From Trichodesmium sp. MAG_R04 (GTDB taxonomy: Bacteria > Cyanobacteriota > Cyanobacteriia > Cyanobacteriales > Microcoleaceae): a DNA stretch of 11,748 nt. Location: positions 1-11,748 of the forward strand of contig JAKQYG010000080.1 in the NCBI GenBank assembly GCA_023356515.1, written 5' to 3'. A model generated the notes under the pieces. The model had not been told where the DNA came from, ran no database searches, and worked only from the letters and a program-made list of their open reading frames with translations. The position numbers and the translations under genes were made by a program. Shown in pieces: positions 1 to 6,912 of this stretch (position 1 is its first letter; each line of letters starts with the position of its first letter).

Positions 1-693
1 AGCTAATTCATATAAATCTAGTAATGCATGAGTGATATGTTGCAAATTTGCATCTAGTTGCGCCACATACCCCGAAAATTCCTGTCCCAAAGTCAGCGGT
101 ACTGCATCTTGTAGGTGAGTACGCCCTATTTTGACAATTTCAGAAAATTCTGCTGATTTTTCCTGGAGTGTATCTCGCATTTTTTTAACTTTTGGCAGCA
201 ACTTTTCATATAACACTACTGCTGAGGCAATATGCATGGCAGTAGGGAATGTGTCGTTAGATGACTGGGACATATTAACATGGTCGTTAGGATGTATCGG
301 ATTTTTGCTGCCCATTTCTCCTCCAGCAATTTCGATCGCCCGGTTAGCTATAACTTCATTAACATTCATATTACATTGGGTGCCACTTCCTGTCATCCAA
401 ATTCTTAGTGGGAAGTTTCCATCTAGTTTTCCAGCAATAATTTCTTCTGCTACTTGAATGATTAATTTTGTTTTGTCTTCCGGAAGTTTACCAAGTTCCT
501 GGTTAGTTTGGGCAACTGCTTTTTTGAGGATAGCAAATGCTTTGATAACTTCTGATGGGATATAGTCTTGCCCGATAGAAAAGTAGATAAGCGATCGCTG
601 GGTTTGAGCACCCCAATAACGGTCTGCTGGTACTTCGATATTTCCCATACTATCGCTTTCAATTCGCATTTTGGGATGGGTTGATTCTAACAT
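1..693 (-). CDS. fumC: Class II fumarate hydratase, N-terminal 231 residues (runs off window)
   Basis: Fumarase C interconverts fumarate and L-malate in the cytosolic TCA cycle; the class II enzyme is an iron-independent homotetramer. Reading the minus strand from 693 gives 231 uninterrupted codons to the window edge, about half of the usual ~460 residues. Visible family motifs are SMGNIEVPADRYWGAQTQRS near residue 15, GSGTQCNMNVNEVIANRA near 103, HPNDHVNMSQSSNDTFPTA near 134 and GRTHLQDAVPLTLGQEFSGY near 190, which carries the catalytic His (about H193). The mobile loop with the lyase signature (GSSxMPxKxNP) lies beyond the window, so argininosuccinate lyase or aspartase relatives are excluded by the N-terminal motifs only; GTQCNMN and SSNDTFPTA favour fumarase. 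Start chosen at ATG 693; an in-frame ATG at 669 is the alternative. Neither has a clear Shine-Dalgarno. An IS200/IS605 right end finishes only about 32 bp upstream. A HIP1 site lies within the gene at 591. Confidence 0.95.
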   Translation of the reverse strand, partial: MLESTHPKMRIESDSMGNIEVPADRYWGAQTQRSLIYFSIGQDYIPSEVIKAFAILKKAVAQTNQELGKLPEDKTKLIIQVAEEIIAGKLDGNFPLRIWMTGSGTQCNMNVNEVIANRAIEIAGGEMGSKNPIHPNDHVNMSQSSNDTFPTAMHIASAVVLYEKLLPKVKKMRDTLQEKSAEFSEIVKIGRTHLQDAVPLTLGQEFSGYVAQLDANLQHITHALLDLYELA

Positions 694-724
694 AGTTAAT
701 ATTTGTGATACAGTCTATCTGCTC

Positions 725-892
725 TTTGACATCCTCCCCGGCCTAAAGGTACCGGGCTTCCTGCCGAGCCGTAGCTTCTGGGCGGGGGGACGTTTCACGG
801 GCTGCCGCTACTTTTGCAGTAGTCTTACACTTGCCGACCCGTCCGTTTTTTGTCTCGGTGTGCCCGCCCGCGACTAATATATTTCCTGTGAA
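725..892 (-). mobile_element. IS200/IS605-type (IS1341-like) right-end remnant with omega-RNA 3' scaffold
   Basis: On the minus strand the block ends in a GC-rich hairpin (737-756, CCCGG paired with CCGGG, inner CCT/AGG and a TA bulge) followed by GGGGAGGATGTCAAA, ending at about 725. This is the recognisable right-end pattern of cyanobacterial IS200/IS605 elements that carry tnpB, where the 3' end of the guide (omega) RNA is encoded. The block is strikingly GC-rich against its AT-rich surroundings. Only the right end and the tail of tnpB survive: there is no tnpA, no left end and no RuvC-like catalytic region between here and truB. The right boundary is clear. The upstream boundary near 892 is defined by an in-frame stop and the loss of GC-richness. 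Immobile by itself, unless mobilised in trans, which would also need a left end. Confidence 0.75.
743..892 (-). pseudogene. tnpB: Truncated TnpB, C-terminal ~49 residues only
   Basis: TnpB is the RNA-guided nuclease of IS200/IS605 and IS607 elements. Only its C-terminal tail remains here. The minus-strand frame closed by TAG at 743-745 reads back through KVAAARETSPRPEATARQEA, and before that VAGGHTETKNGRVGKCKT, the kind of tail that follows the last RuvC motif in cyanobacterial TnpB proteins. An in-frame stop at 893-895 blocks it upstream, so no RuvC Asp/Glu residue and no zinc finger are present and it cannot be active. The tail overlaps the right-end hairpin, as is normal in these elements because the omega RNA overlaps the gene's 3' end. 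The plus-strand open frame across the same block is a shadow. Identification rests on the tail together with the element end. Confidence 0.65.
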
Positions 893-926
893 CTAAGAAC
901 AATGATAACATGACCTGTGAAAAAAA

Positions 927-956
927 ATCAACTAAAAAGTCACCCGCTTATGGGCG
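927..956 (-). terminator. Possible Rho-independent terminator of truB
   Basis: Minus strand: CGCCC (956-952), loop ATAAGC, GGGTG (945-941) forms a 5-bp stem with one G-T pair, followed within three bases by five T and, after TAGTTGA, a run of eight T. The hairpin overlaps the truB stop codon. The stem is short, so this is only a candidate. Confidence 0.4.
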
Positions 957-1919
957 AGGCTTTAAACCCAATTTTTCGGTAAAATTAGATTCCTCATCAA
1001 CCCCAAAGCTGCTATAATTACTAATTACAACTTGAGGTGCTAGTAATAAATTTTCTTTAGATTTAATTAACTGCCCAATACCTAGAAATTGACCTCCTAG
1101 ATTGTAAACTCGGAAATGATGCTCAGTTTTTTTAGCTTCTATTTCCCCCTTTATTTGATAAGTTAAACGTTGACCTTGACACCATTTTTTTGCATTTTCG
1201 GCAACCAAGGCGATAGCTGGTAAATGTGCCAATGCTATTTCCATAGATAAAAGACTAAACTTATTTTCCTGTAACTGATTTTCTACTTCTGCAAAAGTGA
1301 GGCTATTTTTCTCAGAAAAACCACTACTTTCTGTTCTGGTTAAAGCAGCTAAACTTCCACCAGTATTTAAAATTGCACCTAAATCACGAGCGATAGCTCG
1401 AATATAAGTTCCTGTACCGCAAGCGATCGCTAAATCTACTTCTGGAAAATCTCCAGGTCGCCAGTCAAGAATTTCTATATTAAACACTTCGACAATACGA
1501 GTGGGAACTTCAACTGTTTTTCCCTGGCGGGCTAAATCATAAAGTCGTTTTCCTTGTACCTGTATTGCACTATAACTTGGTGGTACTTGTTCAATTTTGC
1601 CTAAGAAATTTGGCAGCGCTGCTTCAATATGAGATAACATTAATTCTGGTACTGATAAGTGTTGAACAATTTCTCCCTCTAAGTCATCAGTAGTAGTAAT
1701 CACACCAAACCTGACTGTACCACGATAAGCTTTTTGTGAAGGTAGAAACTGTAATAACCTGGTTGCTTTTCCCACCGCAATAGGTAAAACACCAGTAGCA
1801 ACAGGATCAAGAGTTCCTCCATGTCCGACACGCCTAAGACGCAGCAATTTTCGTACCTTTGCTACGCAGTCATGGGAAGTCATGCCGGATGGTTTGTTAA
1901 GATTGAGAAATCCTTCCAT
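948..1919 (-). CDS. truB: tRNA pseudouridine(55) synthase TruB
   Basis: TruB isomerises U55 to pseudouridine in the T-loop of elongator tRNAs. The 323-residue product has the expected order. The N-terminal FLNLNKPSGMTSHDCV is followed by the signature GHGGTLDPVATGVLPIAVG with catalytic Asp38. Then come PPSYSAIQVQGKRLYDLARQ near residue 113 and ACGTGTYIRAIARDLG near 166, with the conserved RNA/active-site Arg. A PUA-like C-terminal part follows from about 235, with some extra acidic sequence at the end. The length is normal for cyanobacterial TruB. The ATG at 1919 starts directly with the conserved N-terminus, so the start is secure although the Shine-Dalgarno is weak. It is a single gene: the upstream spacer exceeds 1 kb and a mobile-element remnant lies downstream. 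A HIP1 site falls within it at 1423. No frameshift or missing key residue is seen. Confidence 0.97.
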   Translation of the reverse strand: MEGFLNLNKPSGMTSHDCVAKVRKLLRLRRVGHGGTLDPVATGVLPIAVGKATRLLQFLPSQKAYRGTVRFGVITTTDDLEGEIVQHLSVPELMLSHIEAALPNFLGKIEQVPPSYSAIQVQGKRLYDLARQGKTVEVPTRIVEVFNIEILDWRPGDFPEVDLAIACGTGTYIRAIARDLGAILNTGGSLAALTRTESSGFSEKNSLTFAEVENQLQENKFSLLSMEIALAHLPAIALVAENAKKWCQGQRLTYQIKGEIEAKKTEHHFRVYNLGGQFLGIGQLIKSKENLLLAPQVVISNYSSFGVDEESNFTEKLGLKPRP

Positions 1920-2343
1920 TATCTTGTTATTTTAAGCCTCATCTTTTATCGTCGTGTTTTTCATCTAACAAGTCATTCTATAATTATTACCCCCTAACAA
2001 ATTTCCAAGAAAAATTAAATTTGAAGTTTAATTTTTTTGTATTACCAAATTTATATCTAATTACTACTCCTAAGTTATAACTTTGACTACAAAACTTAAT
2101 GCACATATTCTAAAATTGAATTAAATAAAGTCCAATTTTTTTGGGAAAGGACTCAGATAATATGTAGTTTAAGGAATTTAACTTGTATAGATCATAAAAT
2201 ACTCATTCCTAGGATTTTTTATACATATGTCCCACAAATCAAATAAGAATAGACAAATAATTTTAAGTCTGATTAATTTCAATGTCTACAATTTCCTAAA
2301 TTTCAGTGTAATATAGAAGTAATCATTAAGTTTATAATACTGG
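1920..2343. other. Intergenic, AT-rich, no gene recognised
   Basis: About 420 bp upstream of truB with many stops in all frames. The only ATG frame of note (2228, 29 codons) has no Shine-Dalgarno and no recognisable sequence. The truB promoter should lie in the right part of 1920-2050 on the minus strand, but I cannot point to a convincing -35/-10 pair. Confidence 0.5.
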
Positions 2344-2448
2344 TATAGCAGTCGAAGTATAGCACTACGGGTAAGTAAGAAGTCAGAAGTAATCCCTGAC
2401 TGAATTTCAGCATTTAGTAATGTCCTAACCTTTGCTTCGAGTGCTATA
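2344..2448. repeat. 105-bp inverted-repeat element
   Basis: TATAGCAGTCGAAG (2344-2357) and CTTCGAGTGCTATA (2435-2448) are inverted repeats matching at 13 of 14 positions. Between them is a smaller hairpin, AGTCAG (2381-2386) with CTGACT (2396-2401). No flanking direct repeat is evident. The architecture is like a degenerate MITE or a repetitive palindrome of intergenic cyanobacterial type. Confidence 0.6.
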
Positions 2449-2463
2449 TAAGAATTCTAGGTC

Positions 2464-2517
2464 GTAACAATTAAAAAACTAGAAATAAACTCTGAAATTC
2501 TTGCCTATTAACCATTG
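2464..2517 (+). repeat. Dispersed 54-nt repeat, copy A
   Basis: From GTAACAATT through AAATAAACTCTGAAA to AACCATTG this stretch matches 9213-9266 on the same strand at about 45 of 54 positions. Similarity extends with gaps into the TATATA...GAATTCTA sequence just to the left. Both copies are intergenic, so it is an old dispersed non-coding repeat. Confidence 0.65.
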
Positions 2518-2818
2518 CTCATTACCTATTCGCTCTTCCCAAAAATTGGTGAGATTTTGGACACAAATAAAATAGGATTGCTATATATACAGAAAATATT
2601 TTTTAGCAAACTTTTGGCTTTTATTTTTTCCCTAACCGAAAAATTTGGGTCTCAAGTTTCCTCTTTATAAGGGGATAAAAAAGAATATTCCCTATTTCAA
2701 GCCTACCTATTGCAGAAAATGCTGAGAACTGAAAAGACTCCTACCAAGACATATTTTTATTTTGACGAAGCCATAAATTTTTGTTAATTTCAAACTAAGC
2801 ATATAATAGAAAAGTCAA

Positions 2819-2907
2819 CAGGACTTACGCAACGACACTAATTGTAGTGGTAATGTTTGGAAAAAGACGAATTTATTACCATATATAGCGGTACAGCGTA
2901 AGTCCTG
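2819..2907. mobile_element. MITE, 89 bp, copy 1, with 5-bp target duplication
   Basis: Perfect 12-bp terminal inverted repeats, CAGGACTTACGC at 2819-2830 and its complement at 2896-2907, flanked by the direct repeat GTCAA at 2814-2818 and 2908-2912. The interior folds into two hairpins: CACTA/TAGTG at 2836-2849, and TGGTAAT/ATTACCA at 2848-2881. It is too small to encode anything. The terminal repeats are shared with the element at 11434-11525. The duplications show insertion by a DDE-type transposase acting in trans. I cannot name the parent IS from sequence alone. Confidence 0.85.
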
Positions 2908-3049
2908 GTCAAACTAAACAAATCATTTGTTGATATTTAGTCTTGTAACTAAACTAAATTATAAAAGCAAGTTCTGATAAATTAATAGCTAGCTGCTACA
3001 GCTTAAGTTATCACATTCATACTTAATACTGGAGTGCAAATATATAGTA

Positions 3050-4006
3050 ATGTTTAATCCAACACAAATCTTAATATATACTTTTGTAAAAGAGCTACAA
3101 GCAGGATACCGTCGCACTTATGGTGGTTTCAAACCAGACTATCCAGAAATTATTGCTTGGGCAGGAAATATGGCTCTGGAAAATATCGCTAACTGCGATG
3201 CATTATATCACAATGTTGAACATACAATGTTAGTTACTCTTGTTGGACAAGAAATTTTGCGAGGCAAGCACATTCGTGAAGGTGGAGTTTCCCCTGAAGA
3301 TTGGTTGCATTATATTATTTCTTTATTGTGTCATGATATTGGTTATACTAAAGGGGTCTGTCGAAAAGACCAAGAATTATTAGCTTTATATGATACTGGA
3401 GTAAATGGTGAGATGGTTTCTTTGGGAGATGGTTCTACTGCAGCTAGTTTAACTCAGTATCATGTTGACCGGGGTAAATTAGTAATAGATGAACGTTTTG
3501 GTGGTCATCGATTAATTGACGCAGATCAAATTAAACGTAATATTGAATTAACTCGTTTTCCTGTTCCAGAAGCAGAAACTCATCAAGATAGAAATAATTT
3601 TTCTGGGTTATCAAGAGCAGCAGATTTAATTGGTCAATTAAGTGACCCTAATTATTTGCTCAAAATTGGTGCTTTATTTTATGAGTTTGAAGAAGTAGGT
3701 ACTAATAAACTTTTAGGTTATAAATCTCCAGGAGATCTCCGACGCAGCTACGCAAAATTTTACTGGAAAGGAGTTTATCCTTATATTCCTGCTGCTCTTA
3801 ATTATTTGGAATTAACTCAAAGTGGAAAACAAATTATTGCTAATCTCTATGCAAATGTATTTCAGGTAGAACATGAACCTCAGGCAAAAGTTAATGATAC
3901 AATATCGGAAAATGGTGATAATAAAATTCATAATAATAGAGATTTGAAAGTTAAAGTTCCAATTGTAGAAAAAAAATTTAGTGATTTTTTAGATTTGAAT
4001 TTATAA
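3050..4006 (+). CDS. HD-domain metal-dependent phosphohydrolase, PDEase-like
   Basis: A 318-residue soluble protein with the metal-binding layout of HD/class I phosphodiesterases. YHNVEHTMLV gives His54 and His58, LLCHDIGY gives His95-Asp96, and SRAADLIGQLSDP near residue 188 supplies the distal Asp192. IKRNIELTRFPVP near 161 resembles the helix before the last metal ligand in cyclic-nucleotide phosphodiesterases. I infer hydrolysis of a phosphodiester or phosphomonoester, possibly a cyclic nucleotide; the substrate is not shown. There is no GAF, PAS or receiver domain and no signal peptide. From about 275 the tail is polar and low-complexity (NDTISENGDNKIHNNRD). It stands alone: there is no same-strand gene close upstream, and ligA begins 326 bp downstream. 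GGAG at 3031-3034 is too far (15 nt) to be a normal Shine-Dalgarno, so the start is probable, not certain. Cyanobacterial genomes commonly annotate such proteins only as HD metal-dependent phosphohydrolases. Confidence 0.8.
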   Translation: MFNPTQILIYTFVKELQAGYRRTYGGFKPDYPEIIAWAGNMALENIANCDALYHNVEHTMLVTLVGQEILRGKHIREGGVSPEDWLHYIISLLCHDIGYTKGVCRKDQELLALYDTGVNGEMVSLGDGSTAASLTQYHVDRGKLVIDERFGGHRLIDADQIKRNIELTRFPVPEAETHQDRNNFSGLSRAADLIGQLSDPNYLLKIGALFYEFEEVGTNKLLGYKSPGDLRRSYAKFYWKGVYPYIPAALNYLELTQSGKQIIANLYANVFQVEHEPQAKVNDTISENGDNKIHNNRDLKVKVPIVEKKFSDFLDLNL

Positions 4007-4100
4007 ACTGATAGAGGCAGAAATTTAAAATTTATATCAATGAATTTATTATGTATTTGGAGGGAAATAACCTAGTAATTTAAGCTATCAGTTAGCCTCT
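4006..4100. repeat. Interlocked inverted repeats after the HD gene
   Basis: AACTGATAG (4006-4014) is inverted as CTATCAGTT (4085-4093), and AGAGGC (4013-4018) is inverted as GCCTCT (4095-4100). The order is X-Y-X'-Y' instead of nested, so in RNA the two stems would be alternatives or a pseudoknot. The first repeat begins at the last base of the HD stop codon. Confidence 0.4.
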
Positions 4101-4158
4101 CACCTGTTTTCCACTTTTACAGCAATTCCCATTGTTCTGAGGTCAGCATTTGGCGATC

Positions 4159-4184
4159 AATATTGCGTGCAGCACAATATTTTT
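4159..4184 (+). terminator. Weak terminator-like hairpin
   Basis: AATATT (4159-4164) and GTG (4167-4169) pair with CAC (4173-4175) and AATATT (4176-4181) around a GC bulge, with a T-run to 4184. The stem is AT-rich, so a terminator for the HD gene is only suggested. Confidence 0.2.
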
Positions 4185-4317
4185 ACTATTCTGACTTATG
4201 CCTGATTTGTACAAAATATACTATAAATCAAATAATTTAATACTTAAATAACTGGAATAAGCTATATATTCTACCCTATCGTTTTAAGCTTGAATCTATA
4301 TGTCTAAAATTGAGTAA

Positions 4318-4323
4318 AGGAAG
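4318..4323 (+). promoter_or_regulatory. Shine-Dalgarno of ligA, fixing a GTG start
   Basis: AGGAAG at 4318-4323 lies 9 nt before GTG 4333. The ATG at 4326 is in another frame and the TTG at 4331 is also out of frame, so GTG is the start that keeps the conserved LigA N-terminus. Confidence 0.6.
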
Positions 4324-4332
4324 TAATGAATT

Positions 4333-6522
4333 GTGGCAAAATTAACACTAGAAGTTGAGGAATACACTCATAAATTAAGGGAAAAACTTCAAGAAGCTGG
4401 TTATAATTACTATGTTCTTGATAACCTAATTATGGAAGATGCTGTTTATGATCGCTTACTTCGAGAATTACAGGAATTAGAAAACCAATATCCTCAATTA
4501 ATTGAGCCAGATAGTCCTACTCAAAGAGTAGGAGAAAGGCCAGCAACTAAATTTGTATCAATTAAACATAATATTCCCCTTTATAGTTTGGAAAATGCTT
4601 TTAATATTCAGGAATTAAAAAGTTGGCAAGAACGTTGGCAACGCCAACCACTTCATAAAAATAAAAAGTTAGCTCCCCCTTTACTTCCCCTAAGGGAGGA
4701 AGTTAAAAATCAAAACCTTCTTAATAAGTCAGATTGGTTTCCTACAGTTAGTTCTTTAGCTCAAGTAATTACTGACTCTTATTCTAATGAAATAGACTTA
4801 TCAACTGTAGATTATGTTTGTGAATTAAAAATTGATGGTTCTGCTTTAGCTTTAACTTATGAAAATGGTTTATTAGTACGAGGTGCTACTCGCGGTGATG
4901 GAATTATGGGGGAAGATATTACTCAAAATGTCAAGACAATTAAGAGTATTCCCTTAAAACTAAAAGTTGATAATCCCCCGTCAATAGTAGAAGTTAGGGG
5001 TGAAGCTTTTTTATCAATAAATGTCTTTGAAAATATCAACGCCGCAAGAGAAAAAATTGGAGAAACTTTATTTGCAAATCCACGCAATGCAGCAGCAGGT
5101 ACTTTAAGACAATTAGACTCAAAAAGAGTTGCTCAACGTCGACTAGATTTTTTTGCTTATACACTTTATTTAGAAGAAAATAAATCTGATTTTTCTCAAT
5201 TTTATACCCAGTGGCAATATTTGCAATTACTTCAACAATTAGGTTTTAAAGTTAATCCTAACAATCAAGTTTGTTCTTCTTTAAATGAAGTTGAAGTATA
5301 TTATCAATACTGGAATCAAGAACGACAAAATCTACCTTATTTAACTGATGGAATAGTGGTTAAACTTAATTCTTTACCAATACAAAAAAAATTAGGATTT
5401 ACTCAAAAATTTCCTCGGTGGGCGATCGCTCTTAAATACCCTGCTGAAGAAATCCCGACTATTGTCCAAGCAGTTACAGTTCAAGTAGGCCGTACTGGGG
5501 CACTGACTCCTGTAGCCGAATTAAAACCAGTCCAATTGGCAGGGACAACTGTACAAAGGGCATCTCTACATAATAGCGATCGCTTGGCAGAATTGGACTT
5601 ACATATTGAGGACACGGTAATAGTCCGCAAGGCAGGAGGAGTTATACCAGAAGTGGTGAGAGTTTTGCCAGAATTACGAGCAAAAAAAGCCGAGAGATTT
5701 CAAATGCCCACTTACTGTCCAGAATGTAGCCAACCTGTGATTAAACCTAGAGATGAGGCAGTAACTCGGTGTATTAATACTTCATGTCCCGCTATTCTCC
5801 GGGGTTCTTTGGCACATTGGGCATCTAGGGGCGCTCTGGATATCAATGGTTTGGGGGAAAAGTTGATGCAGCAAATGGTTAATAGTGGTTTAGTTAAGTC
5901 TGTGGCAGATTTGTATAATTTGACTGTGGAAGATTTGACTACCTTGGAACGGATGGGGGAAAAGTCGGCGAGTAAGTTGGTAGAAGCGATCGCTACTTCT
6001 AAAGCTCAACCCTGGGGGCGGGTGCTTTATGGTTTGGGTATTCGTCATGTGGGTGGTGTAAATGCAGAGTTGTTGGTTCAGAAATTTCCGACTGTGGCAA
6101 AGTTAGGGCAAGCAAAGGTAAGTGATATCGAAGCAGTGTATGGTATTGGTCCGGAAATTGCTCAATCTGTAGAAGAATGGTTCCAAGTACCAGCAAATCA
6201 GAATTTGGTGGCACGTCTGAAAACTGTTGGAGTGACTTTGGAGAGTAAAGGTCCTACAAGTAATTTTGTAGAAGGGCAAGATGGTTTGCTAACAGGGAAG
6301 ACTTTTGTCTTGACAGGAACTTTACCAACGTTGAAGCGAGATGAGGCGAAAAGTTTGATTCAAAATGCTGGTGGGAAGGTGACAAGTTCGGTGAGTTCTA
6401 AGACTGATTTTGTTGTTGTGGGAGAGGACGCAGGCTCTAAGTTAGAAAAGGCAAAAAAATTGGGGATGAAACAGTTGAGTGAGGCGGAGTTATTGGAAAT
6501 GTTGGAAGTTAGTGGGATATAA
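4333..6522 (+). CDS. ligA: NAD-dependent DNA ligase LigA with ~50-residue internal insertion
   Basis: LigA seals nicks using NAD+ in replication and repair. Domains in order: Ia (residues 1-70, YYVLDNLIMEDAVYDRLLREL), then adenylation with the nucleotidyl Lys166 in ELKIDGSALAL, EVRGEAFL near 221, ANPRNAAAGTLRQLDS near 249, LTDGIVVKLN near 338 and PRWAIALKYPAEE near 361. An OB fold follows, then a Cys4 zinc finger (about C462, C465, C480, C485), helix-hairpin-helix repeats (510-600) and a BRCT domain (about 650-729). All key residues are present. At 729 residues it is about 50-60 longer than typical bacterial LigA. The excess lies between QERWQRQ (near 105) and DYVCELKIDG (near 160), where other LigAs have only a short linker, and it includes a palindromic DNA segment. 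Base composition shifts from AT-rich in the first half to more GC-rich after about 5400. Three HIP1 sites lie inside. It starts at GTG. Confidence 0.97.
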   Translation: MAKLTLEVEEYTHKLREKLQEAGYNYYVLDNLIMEDAVYDRLLRELQELENQYPQLIEPDSPTQRVGERPATKFVSIKHNIPLYSLENAFNIQELKSWQERWQRQPLHKNKKLAPPLLPLREEVKNQNLLNKSDWFPTVSSLAQVITDSYSNEIDLSTVDYVCELKIDGSALALTYENGLLVRGATRGDGIMGEDITQNVKTIKSIPLKLKVDNPPSIVEVRGEAFLSINVFENINAAREKIGETLFANPRNAAAGTLRQLDSKRVAQRRLDFFAYTLYLEENKSDFSQFYTQWQYLQLLQQLGFKVNPNNQVCSSLNEVEVYYQYWNQERQNLPYLTDGIVVKLNSLPIQKKLGFTQKFPRWAIALKYPAEEIPTIVQAVTVQVGRTGALTPVAELKPVQLAGTTVQRASLHNSDRLAELDLHIEDTVIVRKAGGVIPEVVRVLPELRAKKAERFQMPTYCPECSQPVIKPRDEAVTRCINTSCPAILRGSLAHWASRGALDINGLGEKLMQQMVNSGLVKSVADLYNLTVEDLTTLERMGEKSASKLVEAIATSKAQPWGRVLYGLGIRHVGGVNAELLVQKFPTVAKLGQAKVSDIEAVYGIGPEIAQSVEEWFQVPANQNLVARLKTVGVTLESKGPTSNFVEGQDGLLTGKTFVLTGTLPTLKRDEAKSLIQNAGGKVTSSVSSKTDFVVVGEDAGSKLEKAKKLGMKQLSEAELLEMLEVSGI
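4648..4803 (+). repeat. In-frame insertion within ligA containing a palindrome
   Basis: This is the DNA of the extra LigA residues (about 106-157). At 4683-4703 the palindrome ACTTCC...GGAAGT (6-bp arms with further inner pairing around CCCTAAGGG) is preceded by CTCCCCCTTT. C-rich/G-rich palindromes of this kind are common dispersed intergenic repeats in cyanobacteria. It is translated as LAPPLLPLREEV and causes no frameshift. That it was inserted is an inference from family length and position; the boundaries are approximate. Confidence 0.5.
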
Positions 6523-6558
6523 TGTGTAGAAACACAAAATAAGTAAAAATAACTAACA

Positions 6559-6788
6559 ATGAGAGAAGAGATTGAAAAAGAACTAGATACTATTAAACAG
6601 AAACTAAAACCACCAAGCATAGCTATACACGGCAGTTAGCTTGGAAATTTCTAGCTGCTGCTGCTGCTACCTGTTTTAATACTGCATTTATTCCCGTACC
6701 TGGTTCAACTCCTGCTACTATACTAGCAACTCAAACCGGTTTAATTGGTTCAATAGGATTTGTTTATAATATTCAAGATATTATATAG
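6559..6788 (+). pseudogene. Frameshifted N-terminal part of a small membrane protein, DUF697/YcjF-like
   Basis: ATG 6559 opens MREEIEKELDTIKQKLKPPS and then hits TAG at 6637. In another frame the sequence resumes as SYTRQLAWKFLAAAAATCFN and continues through FIPVPGSTPATILATQTG to TAG at 6786-6788. The break coincides with the near-duplicate AGCAT/AGCTA at 6616-6625, so removing five bases (or adding one) would join the two parts into one ~75-residue reading frame. The stretch FIPVPGSTPATILATQTGLI, hydrophobic with a PVPG motif and followed by a Gly-rich segment, resembles the DUF697/YcjF family; that assignment is tentative. It begins 36 bp after ligA and would be co-transcribed with it. The reading frame at 6913 probably continues the same ancestral gene. 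Confidence 0.55.
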
Positions 6789-6876
6789 CAACGTGCGCTG
6801 GTATATTTACATGGTACAAGTTGCTACTAATGTAATATATTTGAAAGTATTGGTAGATAGTAGCGTAAAATTGTAC
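6786..6876. repeat. Palindromic segment interrupting the broken membrane-protein gene
   Basis: TAGCAAC (6786-6792) is inverted as GTTGCTA (6820-6826). GTACAA (6814-6819) and GCTACTA (6823-6829) are inverted as TTGTAC (6871-6876) and TAGTAGC (6858-6864). These overlapping inverted repeats occupy most of the gap between the two coding pieces. An inserted small palindromic element is a possible explanation, but no target duplication is visible. Confidence 0.4.
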
Positions 6877-6912
6877 TACACTTAAATGCGATAGTAATAT
6901 GTAAAGATGTGA

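Noticed and set aside
131..457. Plus-strand open frame of 108 codons
   Set aside because: It is the antisense shadow of fumC, whose minus-strand frame is unmistakable and continuous.
462..662. Minus-strand open frame of 66 codons
   Set aside because: Out-of-frame shadow within the fumC N-terminal region.
671..877. Plus-strand open frame of 68 codons
   Set aside because: Lies across the GC-rich IS right end; the opposite strand carries the recognisable TnpB tail and omega-RNA end.
2228..2317. 29-codon ATG frame in the truB-HD spacer
   Set aside because: No Shine-Dalgarno, AT-rich low-complexity product, no recognisable family; length expected by chance.
5999..6620. Two minus-strand open frames (5999-6214 and 6360-6620)
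   Set aside because: Antisense shadows of the helix-hairpin-helix and BRCT regions of ligA; no Shine-Dalgarno or family resemblance.
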